Of a stretch of 64,000 bases of DNA, positions 36,006 through 47,200 are shown one piece after another. This DNA comes from Plotosus lineatus (Eukaryota > Chordata > Actinopteri > Siluriformes > Plotosidae): NCBI GenBank assembly GCA_024760905.1, contig CM045750.1, forward strand, positions 13,370,919-13,434,918, in the 5' to 3' direction. The notes beneath the pieces were generated by a model. That model did no database searches and was not told the DNA's origin. It was given only the letters and a program-made list of their open reading frames with translations. Made by a program: the position numbers and the translations under genes. Numbering within the stretch: position 1 is the stretch's first letter; each line of letters starts with the position of its first letter.

Positions 36006-36353
36006 ATCATCATTTTCTGTACCCGTTTAATCCTAATTTGGGTCGCGGGGAGGCTGGTGCCCATCCCAGCCAACTTCGGGCGAGGGCAGAGTACACCCTG
36101 GACAGCTCGCCAGGCCATCGCAGGGCGGAAACACGCTGACGGCTTTGCAGATTACTCTTGTCAAAAGTCAGCAATGGTTCTTTTACATGCCTCTCACCAT
36201 AGACAGTGAGAGACACATGGCCGGCCTTTGATAACCCAGTTAGCTCCACTGGGGGGGGGGGGACAGTGACAACCTTGTGGAGAGTGGGACTCGAACCCCC
36301 AACCTTTGGATCAGTGATCCAGCGCCCTATACCACTAGACCACCACTGCCCCC
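36006..36353 (-). mobile_element. SINE1, tail B, 13-bp target duplication
   Basis: A full-length copy flanked by 'taaccaaagactt' at 35993-36005 and 36354-36366. The head at the right has B box 'ggactcgaacccc' in plus orientation. Confidence 0.93.
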
Positions 36354-36383
36354 TAACCAAAGACTTGTGGATCTTATTGCTAT

Positions 36384-36728
36384 CAGTTCATTTTCTGTAA
36401 CCACTTCATCCTAATTAGGGTCGCGGGGAGGCTGGTGCCCATCCCAGCCAACTCCGAGCGAGGGCAGAGTACACCCTGGACAGCTCGCCAGGCCATCGCA
36501 GGACGGAAACACGCCGACGGCTTTGCGGTCTACTCTTGTCGAAAGTCAGCAATGGTTCTTTGACATGAACCTCTCACCATAGACAGTGACAGACATGGCC
36601 GGCCTTTGATAACCCAGTTAGCGGCACTGGCGGGAGGGACAGTGACAACCTTGTGGAGAGTGGGAATCGAACCCCCAACCTTTGGATCAGTGATCCAGCT
36701 CCCGATACCACTAGACCACTACTGCCCC
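36384..36728 (-). mobile_element. SINE1, tail B, 11-bp target duplication
   Basis: A second full-length copy in the same orientation, 30 bases from the previous one, flanked by 'cttattgctat' at 36373-36383 and 36729-36739. Different duplications show two separate insertions. Confidence 0.93.
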
Positions 36729-36813
36729 CTTATTGCTATTTATTGCTCAATTTTATCGCACACATATTTCGTGGCAGAAAATGTTTAATCGTTTGGGGTT
36801 TTTTATTTGTTGT

Positions 36814-37130
36814 GGGGCCGGTGGTGTAGTGGTTAGGGTGCAGGGCTCATGATCAGGAGGTTATGTGTTCAAATCCCACTTAGACCCCACTGTGCTAAGA
36901 CCCCTGGGCAAGGTCTTAACCACAATTGTGCCTCTGTTCATCCAGCAGTATAAATGGGTACCAGTAAAATATACTGGGAAGGAAACCTGTGATGGATCAG
37001 CGTCCCATCCAAGAGGCGTTGTCGTCCTGGTCGCTTCACGCTACAGAAACCGGGAATAAGCACCGGCCTGATGAACCACAAGGCTCGGGTGTAAAAAGCC
37101 CAACAGGTCAGGTCAGGTCAGGTATGAGGG
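36814..37130 (+). mobile_element. SINE2, full length (reference copy)
   Basis: Head 'ggggccggtggtgtagtgg' with A-box-like 'tggtgtagtgg' and B-box-like 'gtgttcaaatccc'; body with 'ctgggcaaggtcttaacc' and 'gggtaccagtaaaatatac'; end with 'aaaaagcccaac' followed by (AGGTC)n. Confidence 0.9.
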
Positions 37131-37877
37131 CATGCGCCGGGACGGCACTTCGCTGCGTCCACCAGCCGCCTCCACTCATCCGGCCGTCTCCTGGCGATCG
37201 ACCAGGCCTGCGCAGGGCCCATACCCCCCGGCAGGGCAGCCCTCAGCTGCAACAACCAGGTCAACAGTTGTCGTGGCTGTTTTTTTTCTTTTCAGTTTTG
37301 CTGTTTTCTGAGCGTGTCCTTAGTTCTTCGTTCTTCATACTTCATATGTTTTTCACAGCATCTATAATTAGAGAAAACCATGACAATATTTTTATGTTTA
37401 CCAATAATTTAGCCAACTTGGCTCAATATTCCACCGCATAATTCTATCCTACACATCTGATAAAGTTATGTAGCTGTGCTCTAGAAGAGACAGGATTAGA
37501 AAGACTGTGGAGCAGTTTCTGTATCAAGATTACTGGACTGTATTGTGAATTTTATGTTGAGCTTCCAGTTGTCCAGTAGAGGGCAGAGTGATTGTTATTA
37601 TTGGCACAGATGTCTAACTCAGAGACTGTTACCCTTGTGTAGGTCTATAAACTGCACAACTGGGCCTTTGGTTTGTATTCCATGGCATGAATTCAAGTAC
37701 AGATTAAATAAATAACAACAAATAGACTATTTAATATTACAAGTATACGAAATGGTCATCAGGAAATAAAATCTAACCTGCACAGTACACACCAAAAGTG
37801 TTATATATACACTGCAGTTGCTAATTTAAGTTATAGATTATGTTAATTGATTAATGTCTCATTCTTCAGTGATTGAT
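37131..37877. other. No gene recognised; GC-richer block at 37131-37260
   Basis: The first 130 bases are markedly GC-rich next to the SINE2 3' end and may be transduced or a further repeat. The rest is AT-rich without signals. Confidence 0.4.
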
Positions 37878-38191
37878 TTTATGAGCCACTTTTTCTTAAC
37901 TAGGGTTCTGGGGAAACTGTCGCTCAGGCAAACACAGAGTACACCCTGGATAGTTCACCAGGCCATTGCAGGGAAGAAACACGCTCACTGCTTTGCAGTT
38001 TCTTTTTATGAAACCCAGTAATAGTTCTTTTTCATACTTCTCATAATACACAGTAGGAGACATTGCTGGCCTTTGATAACCTAGTTAGCTGCCCTTAGAG
38101 GGCAACAATGACATCCTGGTGATAGTAGTGCTTGAACTCCCAACTTTGGGATCAGCAATCCAGCACCTTACCACCAGGCCATCACTGCCCC
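37878..38191 (-). mobile_element. SINE1, tail B, degraded
   Basis: Recognisable by 'agagtacaccctggatag', 'caccaggccattgcagg' and the head end 'ccaggccatcactgcccc', but diverged from the other copies. Confidence 0.75.
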
Positions 38192-38192
<1 letters not shown>

Positions 38193-38253
<61 letters not shown>

Positions 38254-38254
38254 G

Positions 38255-38291
<37 letters not shown>

Positions 38292-38292
38292 C
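38193..38292. repeat. (TTA)n microsatellite
   Basis: About 100 bases of TTA abutting the head end of a SINE1 copy. Poly-Ile/Leu frames here are artefacts. Confidence 0.95.
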
Positions 38293-38317
38293 ATCCTCCT
38301 TTCATTCATTCATTTTT

Positions 38318-38563
38318 TTGAACCACTTAATCTCAATTATGGTAACAGGGAGGCTGGTGCCCATCTTAGCCGACTCTAGGCAAGGACAGAGTACACCCTG
38401 GACAGCTCGCCAGGCTATCGCAGAGCAGAAACATCCTGACAGCTATGCAGCCTACTCTTGACGAAAGTCAGCAATAATTCTTTAACATGAACCTCAAACA
38501 ATCGACAGTGAGAAACATGTCCGGACTTTGATAACTCAGTTAGCCTCACTGAGGGTACAGTAT
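38318..38563 (-). mobile_element. SINE1, tail B, head missing
   Basis: Tail B and body only; the copy stops at 'gttagcctcactgaggg', where a second TTA/TAA array begins. Confidence 0.8.
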
Positions 38564-38645
<82 letters not shown>

Positions 38646-38646
38646 G

Positions 38647-38690
<44 letters not shown>

Positions 38691-38703
38691 TATTATTATT
38701 ATA

Positions 38704-38737
<34 letters not shown>

Positions 38738-38756
38738 TTATTTTTTTTTTAATTAC
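38564..38756. repeat. (TAA)n/(TTA)n array
   Basis: TAA repeats switch to TTA repeats at about 38608, which makes an inverted arrangement able to fold back. Confidence 0.95.
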
Positions 38757-39270
38757 ATATTTACTATTATTTTTTATAATAAAATTTTTGGTCTCCTTAA
38801 ACCTGAGCTTACATTGGTAAGTGATAACCAGGAAGCTCTGCAGTACCAGTGATATTAATAATGAATTGAAGCCTAGGATATTATACCTACTTTTTAATGC
38901 TACTTAGATACACAGCACAACATTAACATGCATTTAGTCTGAGAGGCCAGAGCCACTCCTTTTTAATGACTGAAACAAAAGAGTATGGCAAACCAGAAAA
39001 TATTTCTCTTCAGTCTTTTCTTTTGAGATCTGTGGTGCTAAATGCAAATGATGGATAAAAGTTCCTCTGATGTAATTCTGATGTTACATCTTTTGATGAC
39101 CTCCTTGCTCATTAGTGTTCCTCATGTCAGACTGGGTACTGTATTATTATTATTATTCTTGCACCCCAGGAATTGACCCAAATGAACTTCATGATGGAAT
39201 CTCAGTTCAGGAGATGTACACAAACTAAACTGCCCAACACAGTTTGGTAATAACTGTATGAATATCTTTT
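38757..39270. other. No gene recognised
   Basis: AT-rich spacer. Confidence 0.4.
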
Positions 39271-39425
39271 TCTTCTTCTTCTTCTTCTTGTCCTTTCGGC
39301 TTTTCCCTTCAGGGGTCACCACAGCGAATCATCTGCCTCCATCTCACCCTATCCTCTGCATCTTTTTCTCTTACACCAACTGCCTTCATGTCCTCCTTCA
39401 CCACATCCATGAATCGTCTCTTTGG
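39271..39425 (-). mobile_element. RTE LINE 3' end fragment
   Basis: A (TTC)n start, then 'tcctttcggcttttccctt' and 'ccacagcgaatcatctgcc' match the last 150 bases of the RTE copies in antisense. It is a strongly 5'-truncated insertion. Confidence 0.85.
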
Positions 39426-39528
39426 TAATAATAACTGTAAATAGAACAAATATTTTTAGCGAATAAGCAAAATTACATTCATACAGTTCACTGTTCTATT
39501 TTTTTATGCACAGCTTTTGTGAGGCATA

Positions 39529-39839
39529 GGTAGGTAAAGTCTGTTGGGTTTTTATACCCGAGCCATAGTGGCTCATCAGGTCGGTGCTTATCCCCGGTTT
39601 CCGTAGCATGAAGTGACCAGGAGTTCAACTCCTCCTGGATGGGACGCTAGTCCATCACAGGTTACCTTCCCAGTATATTTTACTGGTACCCATTTATACT
39701 GCTGGGTGAACAGAGGCACACTTGTGGTTGAGACCTTGCCCAGGGGTCTTAGCACAGTGAGGGTCTCAGTGGGATTTGAACTCACAACCTCCTGATCATG
39801 AGCACAGCACCCTAACCATTACACCACCGGCCCCACTAA
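39529..39839 (-). mobile_element. SINE2, 14-bp target duplication
   Basis: A full-length copy flanked by 'ttttgtgaggcata' at 39515-39528 and 39840-39853. Confidence 0.93.
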
Positions 39840-39879
39840 TTTTGTGAGGCATACCACACAAAGAATTTACATACAGTAC

Positions 39880-40175
39880 AATCACTGTGGCATAATGGTA
39901 GGCACATGCACTTCATGGCAGGACAGTCCCAGGATTGGTGAGGGAGTTTTTTGGGTGGAGTCTGGATGTTTCTTCTGTGGATTTCCTCTGGATACTTTGG
40001 TTTTCTCCGACAGTCAAAAGATGTACACATTAAGCTAATAAGCTGTTCTGAATTTCCCCTAGTAGAGTATGTAAGTGTGAATGATTGTCTGTGTTGGCCC
40101 TGTGATGGTTAGGTATACTGTTCTGGGTGTATCAGTCCTTCACCCAATGTTGGCTGAGTTGAGATGAAAGTTAGG
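39880..40175 (+). mobile_element. SINE3, degraded
   Basis: Recognisable from 'cactgtggcataatggtagg', 'gtggatttcctctgg', 'cagtcaaaagatgtac' and 'gttggccctgtgatgg', with tail B reduced to 'cacccaatgttggctgag'. Confidence 0.6.
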
Positions 40176-40226
40176 ACGTCCTTTAAATATGAACAAAATG
40201 AAACATGCTCTCCACAATGTGATCTA

Positions 40227-41266
40227 GGTCTGTTGATAGGTCTGTTGATAGGTCTGTTGATAGGCCTGTTGATAGGTCTGTTGATAGGTCTGTTGATACG
40301 TCTGTTGATAGGTCTGTTGATAGGCCTGTTGATAGGTCTGTTGATAGGCCTGTTAATAGGTCTGTTGATAGGTCTGTCGATAGGTCTGTTGATAGGCCTG
40401 TTGATAGGTCTGTTGATAGGTCTGTCGATAGGTCTGTCGATAGGTCTGTCGATAGGTCTGTCGATAGGTCTGTTGATAGGTCTGTTGATAGGCCTGTTGA
40501 TAGGTCTGTTGATAGGTCTGTTGATACGTCTGTTAATAGGTCTGTTGATAGGTCTGTCGATAGGTCTGTTGATAGGCCTGTTGATAGGTCTGTTGATAGG
40601 TCTGTCGATAGGTCTGTCGATAGGTCTGTCGATAGGTCTGTTGATAGGCCTGTTGATAGGTCTGTCGATAGGTCTGTCGATAGGTCTGTCGATAGGTCTG
40701 TCGATAGGTCTGTTGATAGGTCTGTTGATAGGCCTGTTGATAGGTCTGTTGATAGGTCTGTTGATACGTCTGTTAATAGGTCTGTTGATAGGTCTGTCGA
40801 TAGGTCTGTCGATAGGCCTGTTGATAGGTCTGTTGATAGGTCTGTCGATAGGTCTGTCGATAGGTCTGTCGATAGGTCTGTCGATAGGTCTGTTGATAGG
40901 TCTGTTGATAGGCCTGTTGATAGGTCTGTTGATAGGTCTGTTGATACGTCTGTTAATAGGTCTGTTGATAGGTCTGTCGATAGGTCTGTTGATAGGCCTG
41001 TTGATAGGTCTGTTGATAGGCCTGTTGATAGGTCTGTCGATAGGTCTGTCGATAGGTCTGTCGATAGGTCTGTTGATAGGTCTGTTGATAGGCCTGTTGA
41101 TAGGTCTGTTGATAGGTCTGTCGATAGGTCTGTCGATAGGTCTGTCGATAGGTCTGTTGATAGGCCTGTTGATAGGTCTGTCGATAGGTCTGTCGATAGG
41201 TCTGTCGATAGGTCTGTCGATAGGTCTGTTGATAGGTCTGTTGATAGGTCTGTCGATAGGTCTGTT
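40227..41266. repeat. 12-bp minisatellite, 86 units, with 15-unit higher-order repeat
   Basis: The unit is 'ggtctgttgata', with frequent variants 'ggtctgtcgata', 'ggcctgttgata', 'cgtctgttaata'. From 40227 to 41258 there are exactly 86 units. Blocks of 60 bases recur identically at 40441, 40681, 40861 and 41041 and at 40501, 40741 and 40921, giving a 180-base (15-unit) period with one 240-base interval. Because 12 is divisible by 3, a long frame of Gly-Leu-Leu-Ile repeats is open; I do not regard it as a gene. Confidence 0.97.
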
Positions 41267-41410
41267 TAAGGGAAGGCCGTGTGTATTTCAGTTGGAAGAT
41301 GCAAAACCACACACTGCAACTATTACAACATCATGGCTCCTTTGGAAAAGAGACCGAGTGCTACACTGGCCTACCTGCAGTCCAGATCATTCAACTTTGA
41401 GAACATTTGG
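41267..41410 (+). pseudogene. Tc1-like transposase fragment
   Basis: Reads GRPCVFQLEDAKPHTATI, then RVLHWPTCSPDHS, which is the region around the second catalytic Asp and the Pro-Asp of a Tc1 transposase (normally FQxDNAxPHTA and WPAxSPDL). A small frame break precedes NIWL. It is a different Tc1 lineage from 9516-10920. Confidence 0.75.
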
Positions 41411-41908
41411 TTGAGATAGAGTCATGCACTTTCACATGGACAGGACAGAGAGCCTGCTGTAGCTCCTGTGATGATATTTTAGGAGTTTTGATGACTTCTC
41501 TTAGCATCTTGCATTTTGCTCTGGGCATGAACTTGCTTGGCCGGACAGACCTGAGCATGGTGGCAGTTGTTTTGAATGTCCTCCACTTGTAAACAAATTT
41601 TCCGGCTGGTGAAACGTCTGATGTAAAATTCTTTTGATATCTTTTTAAATCCCTTACCAGACTAATAAGGAGCCATGATCTTCTTTCAGAGGGCCTCAGA
41701 CAGCTCTTTGGATCTCACCATAGTGCTCAGTCTCACTTCAACAAACATGGGCATCAAACTAAATGTCTGAGGTTTAAATAGGGCAAAGCTTATTCAAAAT
41801 CCTGGGTAATGATGTTGTCTTCGTGTGTACCTGCTCTGATGCATCTTTGTGTGATTATAGTCATTTTAAGTGGAAAAATATGTGGTGGTGTCCTAATTTT
41901 TAAAAAAT
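41411..41908. other. Probable DNA-transposon remnant, unassigned
   Basis: No frame is convincing. The end 'ggtgtcctaattttt' at 41888 recurs at 43007 ('gagtgtcctaattttt') on the other side of the family C insertion, so the two may once have been parts of one element or its flank. Confidence 0.35.
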
Positions 41909-41910
41909 AT

Positions 41911-42851
41911 AATGATCCCTTGGTGCTTCGTGCTTCAGTTTGCACTTCAGTGCATCGCGGGTTTTTCAAAAATGTTCATCGAAAAATAAAAAAATAAGGA
42001 AAAATAGGGGGAAGTTAAGGAAAATGCTGCAAAACAAGGATTGTGAAAGCAATTGTGCAGGACAAAAACCCCCAAACAAACAAAACCTAAAAATGCCAAC
42101 CAAATAAAACAGCTTACATTTTTATGTGAGATGCGCATCTGAGTGCGTGCAAGCGCGTGCACATTTGTGCGTGTGTGTGCACGCGCTGTTATGGTCTGTG
42201 CCAGTTGGCAGCGTTTAACTGTCCCTATGCACTGTAGGCACTGAAGAGCGGCGTGTCGGTCACGCCCTGGCGGAATCCAGAGAGTGCACCTGATTCCACT
42301 CAGCCATCAACGGGCTATAAAGATGAGCAGTGCACTCCCCTCCAGCGTCAGAAGATTGTTCCCTCCATGTAATTCTGTCTCCCACGTAATCTCTCTGGCT
42401 CCTGGTTCCCAGTTCCGTGCTCGACCAGTTTCCGAGTTGATATTCTCCCAGTGATTTTGGTTTTTGTGTTTTTCCCTCACTGCTACAGTGATCACGATTT
42501 CCCGTACTCCAGTGCTCCCCCTGTGCTCAATAAAAGGCATTGTTTCATTGTACTTGGTCTCCTGCATCTTTGGGTTCGACTGATATGCTCCCGGTGTCAC
42601 ATGCTCGTCTGTATGTGTGTGTATTTATATTTTATTTCCATCTTATGCATTATTTTTGAATGTTTAATTGTTATTATAAGCATTTATAGCATATGTATTT
42701 ATTGATATTTGTATTTATTGATATTATATACACATATACAGGTACATACTAGTATATTTCAGTCGGGCTCGATCCAACTTCGTGGAAATCAGTGATCGCC
42801 GGGGGTCTCGGTCCCTATTAACCACGGAAAGTGAGGGATCCCTGTACACAT
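41911..42851 (+). mobile_element. Family C element containing a solo LTR
   Basis: It starts 'tgatcccttggtgcttcg' and ends 'cggaaagtgagggatccctg', an imperfect TIR. Internal blocks ('tgagatgcgcatctgagtgc', 'cttatgcattatttttgaat', 'gtatttattgatatta') match other family C copies. A solo LTR interrupts it at 42187-42601. Confidence 0.75.
42187..42601 (+). mobile_element. Solo LTR
   Basis: A 415-base unit beginning TGTTATGG and ending GTGTCACA (TG...CA), with TATAAA at 42316-42321 and AATAAAA at 42529-42535 in the expected order for promoter and polyadenylation signals. A related, partial copy is at 29829. No internal gag/pol region is present, and the flanking bases ('cgcgc' and 'tgctc') do not form a clear target duplication. 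The parent element type (Gypsy or retrovirus-like) cannot be told. Confidence 0.78.
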
Positions 42852-43136
42852 TTTTGTTCATATTGTTTGTTTTATATGTAAATTTATGTAAATTTATGTT
42901 TGTGATTGACAATTGAATCGGTTTCTTTTCCAGAAATAAATAAAAACAAGATTGCACATTGTTATGTGAACATTTCTTTAATAAAGAGTTGATCATTTAA
43001 TGAGTGTCCTAATTTTTCATAATCAAAAATTAAATTTGCAAAAGTAAATAAAAATAAAAAACATAATTTTTTAGCGCCGTCCCTCACTCAGATTGACAGC
43101 TCTTTCAGTTGCGGTTTGACTGACTTGATTGAATTG
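42852..43136. other. No gene recognised
   Basis: AT-rich; includes the second 'gtgtcctaattttt' copy at 43007. Confidence 0.4.
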
Positions 43137-43336
43137 TCTATTTGGTGAGAGGCATGTAAACCATTGCTGCCTTTTGTTAAGAGTAGACTGCACGGCCGTC
43201 AGCGTGTTTTTGCCCTGCGATGGCCTGGTGAGCTGTCCAAGGTGTACTCTTCCTTCGCCCAGAGTTGGCTGAGATGGGTGCCATCCTCCTTGCAACCCTA
43301 ATTAAGATTAAGTGGTTCAGAAAATGAATGAATGGA
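43137..43336 (+). mobile_element. SINE1, tail B, 5' truncated
   Basis: Starts in the body ('tggtgagaggcatgtaa') and runs through tail B ('ggcctggtgagctgtcc', 'aattaagattaagtgg') to GAATGAATGG. Confidence 0.85.
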
Positions 43337-43737
43337 TGAATTGTCTAATTGCATTAAAATAAAATTTTTGAATTTTGATGTGCCGATGAAAATCAGTCGG
43401 TTTAAACGATAACTGAGTTCACTAGCTTACAAAGCATGTGACATAATCTATATTTGATTTGTAACCCGAAGGAAGACTTTCTCTCACTAAAAAACTAGCA
43501 AGCGATGATGACACAAATTTTGTATGTGCATGTTGTGCTTCTTATATATTTCAGAACAAAGAAATCAGATAATAATTTTTCATGATTCAAGCAGAGATTA
43601 TTTTCCTGTATTTTTCCCTCACAACAAATCATTTGGGGAAAATCAGATGATCAGACGATTAAAGGAATACACCATACTTAAAACAAAAGCTTGTACATTC
43701 AATCAGATAATATTTGTTACCTGATATATACATTTTC
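43337..43737. other. No gene recognised
   Basis: AT-rich spacer. A 66-codon plus-strand frame at 43524-43724 has no recognisable content. Confidence 0.4.
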
Positions 43738-44074
43738 GGGCAGTGGTGGCCTGGTGGTAAAGGTGCTGGATCACTGATCCTAAGGTTGGGGGTTCAAGCC
43801 CCACTCTCAATGGGATGTCACTGCCCCCCCCCCCCCCAGTGCAGCTAACTGGGTTTTCAAAGTCTGGCCATGTCCCTCACTGTCTATGGTGTGAAGCTGT
43901 AAAAGAACCATTGCTGACTTTTGACAAGAGTAGCTGCATAGCCGTCAGCATGTTTCTCCTCTGCGATGGCCTGGCGAGCTGTCCAGGGTGTGCTCTGCCC
44001 TCGCCCGGAGTCGTGTGGGATGTCCGCCAAGCTCCCCATGACCCTGATTGGAGCGGTTACAGAAAATGAATGAT
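43738..44074 (+). mobile_element. SINE1, tail B, full length
   Basis: Head 'gcagtggtggcctggtgg' with B-box-like 'gggttcaagcccc', body, tail B and GAATGATG end. Confidence 0.88.
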
Positions 44075-44212
44075 GTGTATTTTATCTTCAAAACCAGTTG
44101 AGTGTTTTTCAGCTTTAGTTAAGTACAGTACATGTTACATCCCACGCATGTCACCTGCAAATCTAGGTCAAGCCCTGAGTACATAGCTGATGCTTTGGCC
44201 AAGTGCAGATAT

Positions 44213-47200
44213 CTTCTTTCTTCTTCTTTTCCTTTCGGCTGTTCCCTTCAGGGGTCGCCACAGCAAATGATCTGCCTCCATCTCTCCCTATCCTCTGCAT
44301 CTTCTACTCTTACTCCAACGACCTTCATGTCCGCCTTCACTGCATCCATAAATCTTCTCTTTGGTCTTCCTCTGGGCCTTTTGCCTGGTAGTTCCAACCT
44401 CAGCATCCTACGACCAATATACTCACTATCCCTCCTCTGTACATGTCCAAACCATCTCAATCTAGCCTCTCTGACTTTGTCTCCAAAACATCTAACATGT
44501 GCTGTCCCTCTGATGTACTCATTTCTGATCCTATCCATCCTCGTTACTCCCAAAGAGAACCTCAACATTTTCATCTCTGCTACCTCCAACTCTGACTCCT
44601 GTCTTTTCCCCAGGGCCACTGTCTCTAAACCATACAACATTGCTGGCCTCATCACCGTCTTGTACACTTTTCCCTTCATTCTTGCGATACTCTCCTATCA
44701 CACATCACACGGACACTTTTCTCCATCCATTCCAACCTGCCTGCAGCGGCTTCTTCACCTCTTTTCCACACTCTCCATTGCTCTGGATTGTTGAGCCTAA
44801 GTACTTAAAATCCTCCACCTTCTTTTATCTCTGCCCCCTGTAACCTCAAAGTTCCTCTTGGGTCCTTATCGTTCACACACATGTATTCTGTCTTACTAAG
44901 ACTAACCTTCAATCCCCTCCTTTCCAGGGCATACCTCCACCTCTCTAGATTTTCCTCCACTTGGTCTCTGCTCTCACTACAGATCACAATGTCATCTGCA
45001 AACATCATAGTCCATGGAGATTCTTGTCTAACCTCATCTGTTGGCCTGTCCATCACCATAGCAAACAAGAAGGGGCTGAGAGCTGACCCTTGATGTAGTC
45101 CCACCTCCACCTTGAACTCTTCTGTCACACCGACAGCACACCTCACCACTGTCTTACATCTATCATACATGTCCTGCACCACTCTAACATACTTCTCTGT
45201 CACTCCAGACTTCCTCATACAATACCACAGTTCTTCTCTCGGCACCCTGTCATATGCTTTCTCCAGATCCACAAAGGCACAATGCAGCTCCTTCTGACCT
45301 TCTCTGTACTTCTCTATTAACATCCTCAAAGCAAACACTGCATCTGTGGTGCTCTTTCTTGGCATGAAACCAAACTGTTGTTCACAAATGCTGGCCTCTG
45401 CCCTTAGTCTTGCTTCCACTATTCTTTCCCATAGCTTCATTGTATGGCTCATCAACTTTATCCCTCTGTAGTTGCCACAACTCTGTACATCGCCCTTGTT
45501 CTTAAAAATGGGCACAAGCACACTTCTCCTCCATTCCTCTGGCATCTGCTCACTTTCTAAGACCTTGTTGAATATTCTTGTCAGAAAATCTACTGCTACC
45601 TCCCCAAGACACTTCCATACCTCAACTGGTATGTCATCAGAGACCAACTGCCTTTCCACTCTTCATCCTGTTCAATGCCCTCCTCCCTTCTCCCTTACTA
45701 ATCTTTGCTACTTCCTGCTCCCCAACGGTCACCCCTTCTACTCTTTTTTCTCTCTCATTTTCCTCATTCATCAGCTCTTCAAAGTACTCTTTCCATCTTC
45801 CCAGCACACTTCTGTCATCAGTCAATACATTTCCCTCTCTGTCCTTTATCACTCTAACTTGCTGCACGTCTTTCCCATCTCTATTTCTCTGCTGTGCTAA
45901 CCTGTATAGATCATTTTCTCCTCCTTACTGTTCAACCTATCATACAAGTCATCATACGCCCTCTGTTTGGCCTTTGACACTGCTACCTTAAGCGCTACGC
46001 TGTGTCTCCCTGTCCTCCTGTGTACTCTCTTCGGTCCTCTCAATGTCCCACTTCTTCTTGGCTAACCTCTTCTTTTGTACACCCTCCTGCACTTCCTCAT
46101 TCCACCACCAAGTTTCCTTATCTACTTTCCTTCCAGAGGACACACCAAATACTCTCCTACCGGTCTCCCTGATCACATTGGCTATGGTTGTCCAGTCCTC
46201 TGGAAGCACTTCCTGACTACCCAAAGCCTGTTTCAACTCCTCCTTGAAGACAACACGACACTCTTCCTTTTTCAGCTTCCACCACTTTGTCTTCTGCTCT
46301 ACCTTTGCCTTTTTCACCTTTCTCACCATCAGTGTCATCCTGCACACCACCATCCTATGCTGTTTGGCAACACTCTCACCCACTACTACTTTGCAGTCAC
46401 TGACTTTCGCCTACACAAGATGTAGTCTACCTGTGTGCTCTTACCTCCGCTTTCATAAGTCACCCTATGCTTCTGTTTCTTCTGGAAGAAAGTATTCACC
46501 ACAGCCATTTCCATCCTTTTTGCAAAATCGATCAACATCTGTCCTTCTGTTCCTGTCCTGGATACCAAACCTGCCCATCACTTCCTCGTCCCCTCTGTTG
46601 CCTGCACCAACATGTCCATTGAAGTCTGCTCCAATGACCACTCTTTCACCTCTGGGGTACTCTGCATCACTTCATCTAACTCACTCCAGAATCTCTCCTT
46701 CTCTTCTAGCTTACATCCTGCCTGTGGGGCATAAGCACTAACAACATTGACTATCACGCCTTCAATTTCTAGCTTGAGGCTCATCACTCTGTCTGACACT
46801 CTTTTCACTTCTAGAACATTCCTGACAAACTCCTCCTTCAAGATGACTCCACTCCATTTCTCTTCCCATCCACACCATTATAAAACAGTTTAAACCCTGC
46901 TCCTAAGCTTTTAGCCTTTCTACCTTTCCACCTTGTCTCCTGAACACACAGTATGTCCACCTTCCTCCTCTGCATCATGTCAGCCAGCTCCCTATCTTTT
47001 CCTTGCATAGTTCCAACATTCAAAGTCCCTACTCTCAGTCCGAGGCTCACGCATTTCCTCTTCTCTCTCTGCCTCACGGACCGCGCCTCCCGCCTCTCCT
47101 TCTTCGACGTCTTCGACCAACAGTAGTCCAATTTCCATCAGCACCCTGTTGGTTGACAGCACTGATGGCGGTCGTTGTTAACCCGGGCCTCGACCGATCC

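Noticed and set aside
37131..37260. GC-rich block as a CpG-island promoter
   Set aside because: Only about 130 bases, adjoining a SINE2 3' end, with no gene start nearby.
40227..41266. CRISPR-like periodicity
   Set aside because: Units are contiguous 12-mers with no spacers, in a vertebrate genome.
40164..41414. 416-codon open frame of Gly-Leu-Leu/Ser-Ile repeats
   Set aside because: It exists only because the 12-bp minisatellite unit is a multiple of three; start and end lie in a decayed SINE3 and a Tc1 fragment. The reverse strand is open too for the same reason.
44132..44794. 220-codon plus-strand open frame, and similar frames at 63117-63755 and 45472-45991
   Set aside because: Antisense shadows of RTE coding sequence; the minus strand has the conserved reverse-transcriptase motifs.
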